6,285 bases of DNA, from NCBI GenBank assembly GCA_028697565.1, contig JAQVEU010000050.1:1-6285 (forward strand). The letters are read 5' to 3'. The notes under the pieces are model-generated. The model was not told where the DNA came from, searched no databases, and worked only from the letters and a program-made list of their open reading frames with translations. The first letter of the stretch is position 1, and each line of letters begins with the position of its first letter. Positions 6,019-6,285 of the stretch are shown in pieces. The translations under genes and the position numbers were made by a program. Source of the stretch: Candidatus Ratteibacteria bacterium. Its GTDB lineage: Bacteria; Ratteibacteria; UBA8468; B48-G9; JAFGKM01.

Positions 6019-6285
6019 TTTACCAAAAGTTTCAGAACCTAATGAATGTGTTATAGGTGTTTTTGCTCCTGGGGACCCACGAATTGATAAGCAACCAAGA
6101 GAGAGGGTAGTAAATATTGTTAAGATGACAGCAGATGTTATATCTGGTAAGATTAAAAAACCAGATGGGTCTCCGGTAAAAGTAGTTTATAGTGATGTTC
6201 TTATAGATGGTGAAAAGCAGGCAGATATTGTTGCTGCCCAGTTTAAAGATGCAAAGGTTAATATCCTTGTTGGTGTTCCTGATAC
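5999..6285 (+). CDS. L-fucose/L-arabinose isomerase-like protein, N-terminal part (runs off the right edge)
   Basis: An open frame of 95 complete codons starts at ATG 5999, inside the end of pnp in another frame, and continues past the window. The visible protein starts with a short basic segment and a strand (CVIGVFAPGDPRID, about 17-30). It continues with a helix (RERVVNIVKMTADVIS, 34-49), a DGSPVKVVYSDVLIDG stretch (56-71) and ADIVAAQFKDAKVNILVGVPDT (75-96). This order (Arg-rich loop, N-x-x-K/A-x-T helix, V-x-SD-x-x-I-x-G, then the helix leading to a VP-D/C-W segment) resembles the N-terminal domain of L-fucose isomerase, an aldose-ketose isomerase. Catalytic metal-binding residues lie in the missing part, so substrate cannot be judged. 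GGGGG sits three bases before the ATG, close for a Shine-Dalgarno; an in-frame TTG at 5966 is a weaker alternative start. It is probably read from the pnp transcript with translational coupling. The existence of the gene is secure; the family call is from memory of sequence patterns. Confidence 0.62.
   Translation, partial: MGPIRLDLPKVSEPNECVIGVFAPGDPRIDKQPRERVVNIVKMTADVISGKIKKPDGSPVKVVYSDVLIDGEKQADIVAAQFKDAKVNILVGVPD

Noticed and set aside
5760..6026. Minus-strand open frame of 88 codons opposite the end of pnp
   Set aside because: It is antisense to the S1 domain of pnp and to the isomerase start, with no recognisable family.

Overview
The window is an AT-rich stretch (clearly below 50% GC by eye) of bacterial chromosome. 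It holds two divergent housekeeping operons separated by a 400-base intergenic region. Codon use is even across the genes, with many AGA/AGG, ATA and AAA codons, so nothing in the coding part looks foreign. The bacterial-type AspRS with its insertion domain, the rpsO-pnp pair and a lipobox lipoprotein fix the domain as Bacteria. The lipoprotein has no retention-type +2 residue, which would suit a two-membrane cell. The combination of a His31-type (probably non-discriminating) AspRS, a cysteine-pair HisRS and degenerate A/T-rich intergenic repeats would suit an uncultured or anaerobic lineage. I cannot name the phylum from the sequence.

Minus strand, reading right to left: hisS (3229 to 1985), aspS (1988 to 207) and the start of a small lipoprotein gene (174 to the window edge). 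hisS and aspS overlap by four bases (ATGA). The lipoprotein start lies 32 bases after the aspS stop, with a good Shine-Dalgarno. No terminator separates the three, so they look like one transcript. The two synthetases charge tRNA-His and tRNA-Asp, and the second probably also tRNA-Asn.

Intergenic, 3230-3629: this contains a pair of 37-base direct repeats, a hairpin followed by a T-run, a perfect-consensus sigma-70 promoter facing right, a weaker candidate promoter facing left whose -35 box overlaps the first, and a 91-base palindromic element with 11-base perfect terminal inverted repeats in the rpsO leader.

Plus strand, left to right: rpsO (3630-3896), pnp (3904-6018) and the beginning of an L-fucose/L-arabinose-isomerase-like gene (5999 to the edge) that overlaps the 3' end of pnp by 20 bases. 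The rpsO-pnp order is the classic bacterial one, linking a 30S protein to the 3'-5' exoribonuclease. The sugar-isomerase-like gene is an uncommon third member.

I see no dramatic new system here. The points worth following are the predicted tRNA-Asn mischarging by AspRS, the repeat and palindrome architecture of the divergent control region, the overlapping isomerase-like gene and the unidentified lipoprotein.
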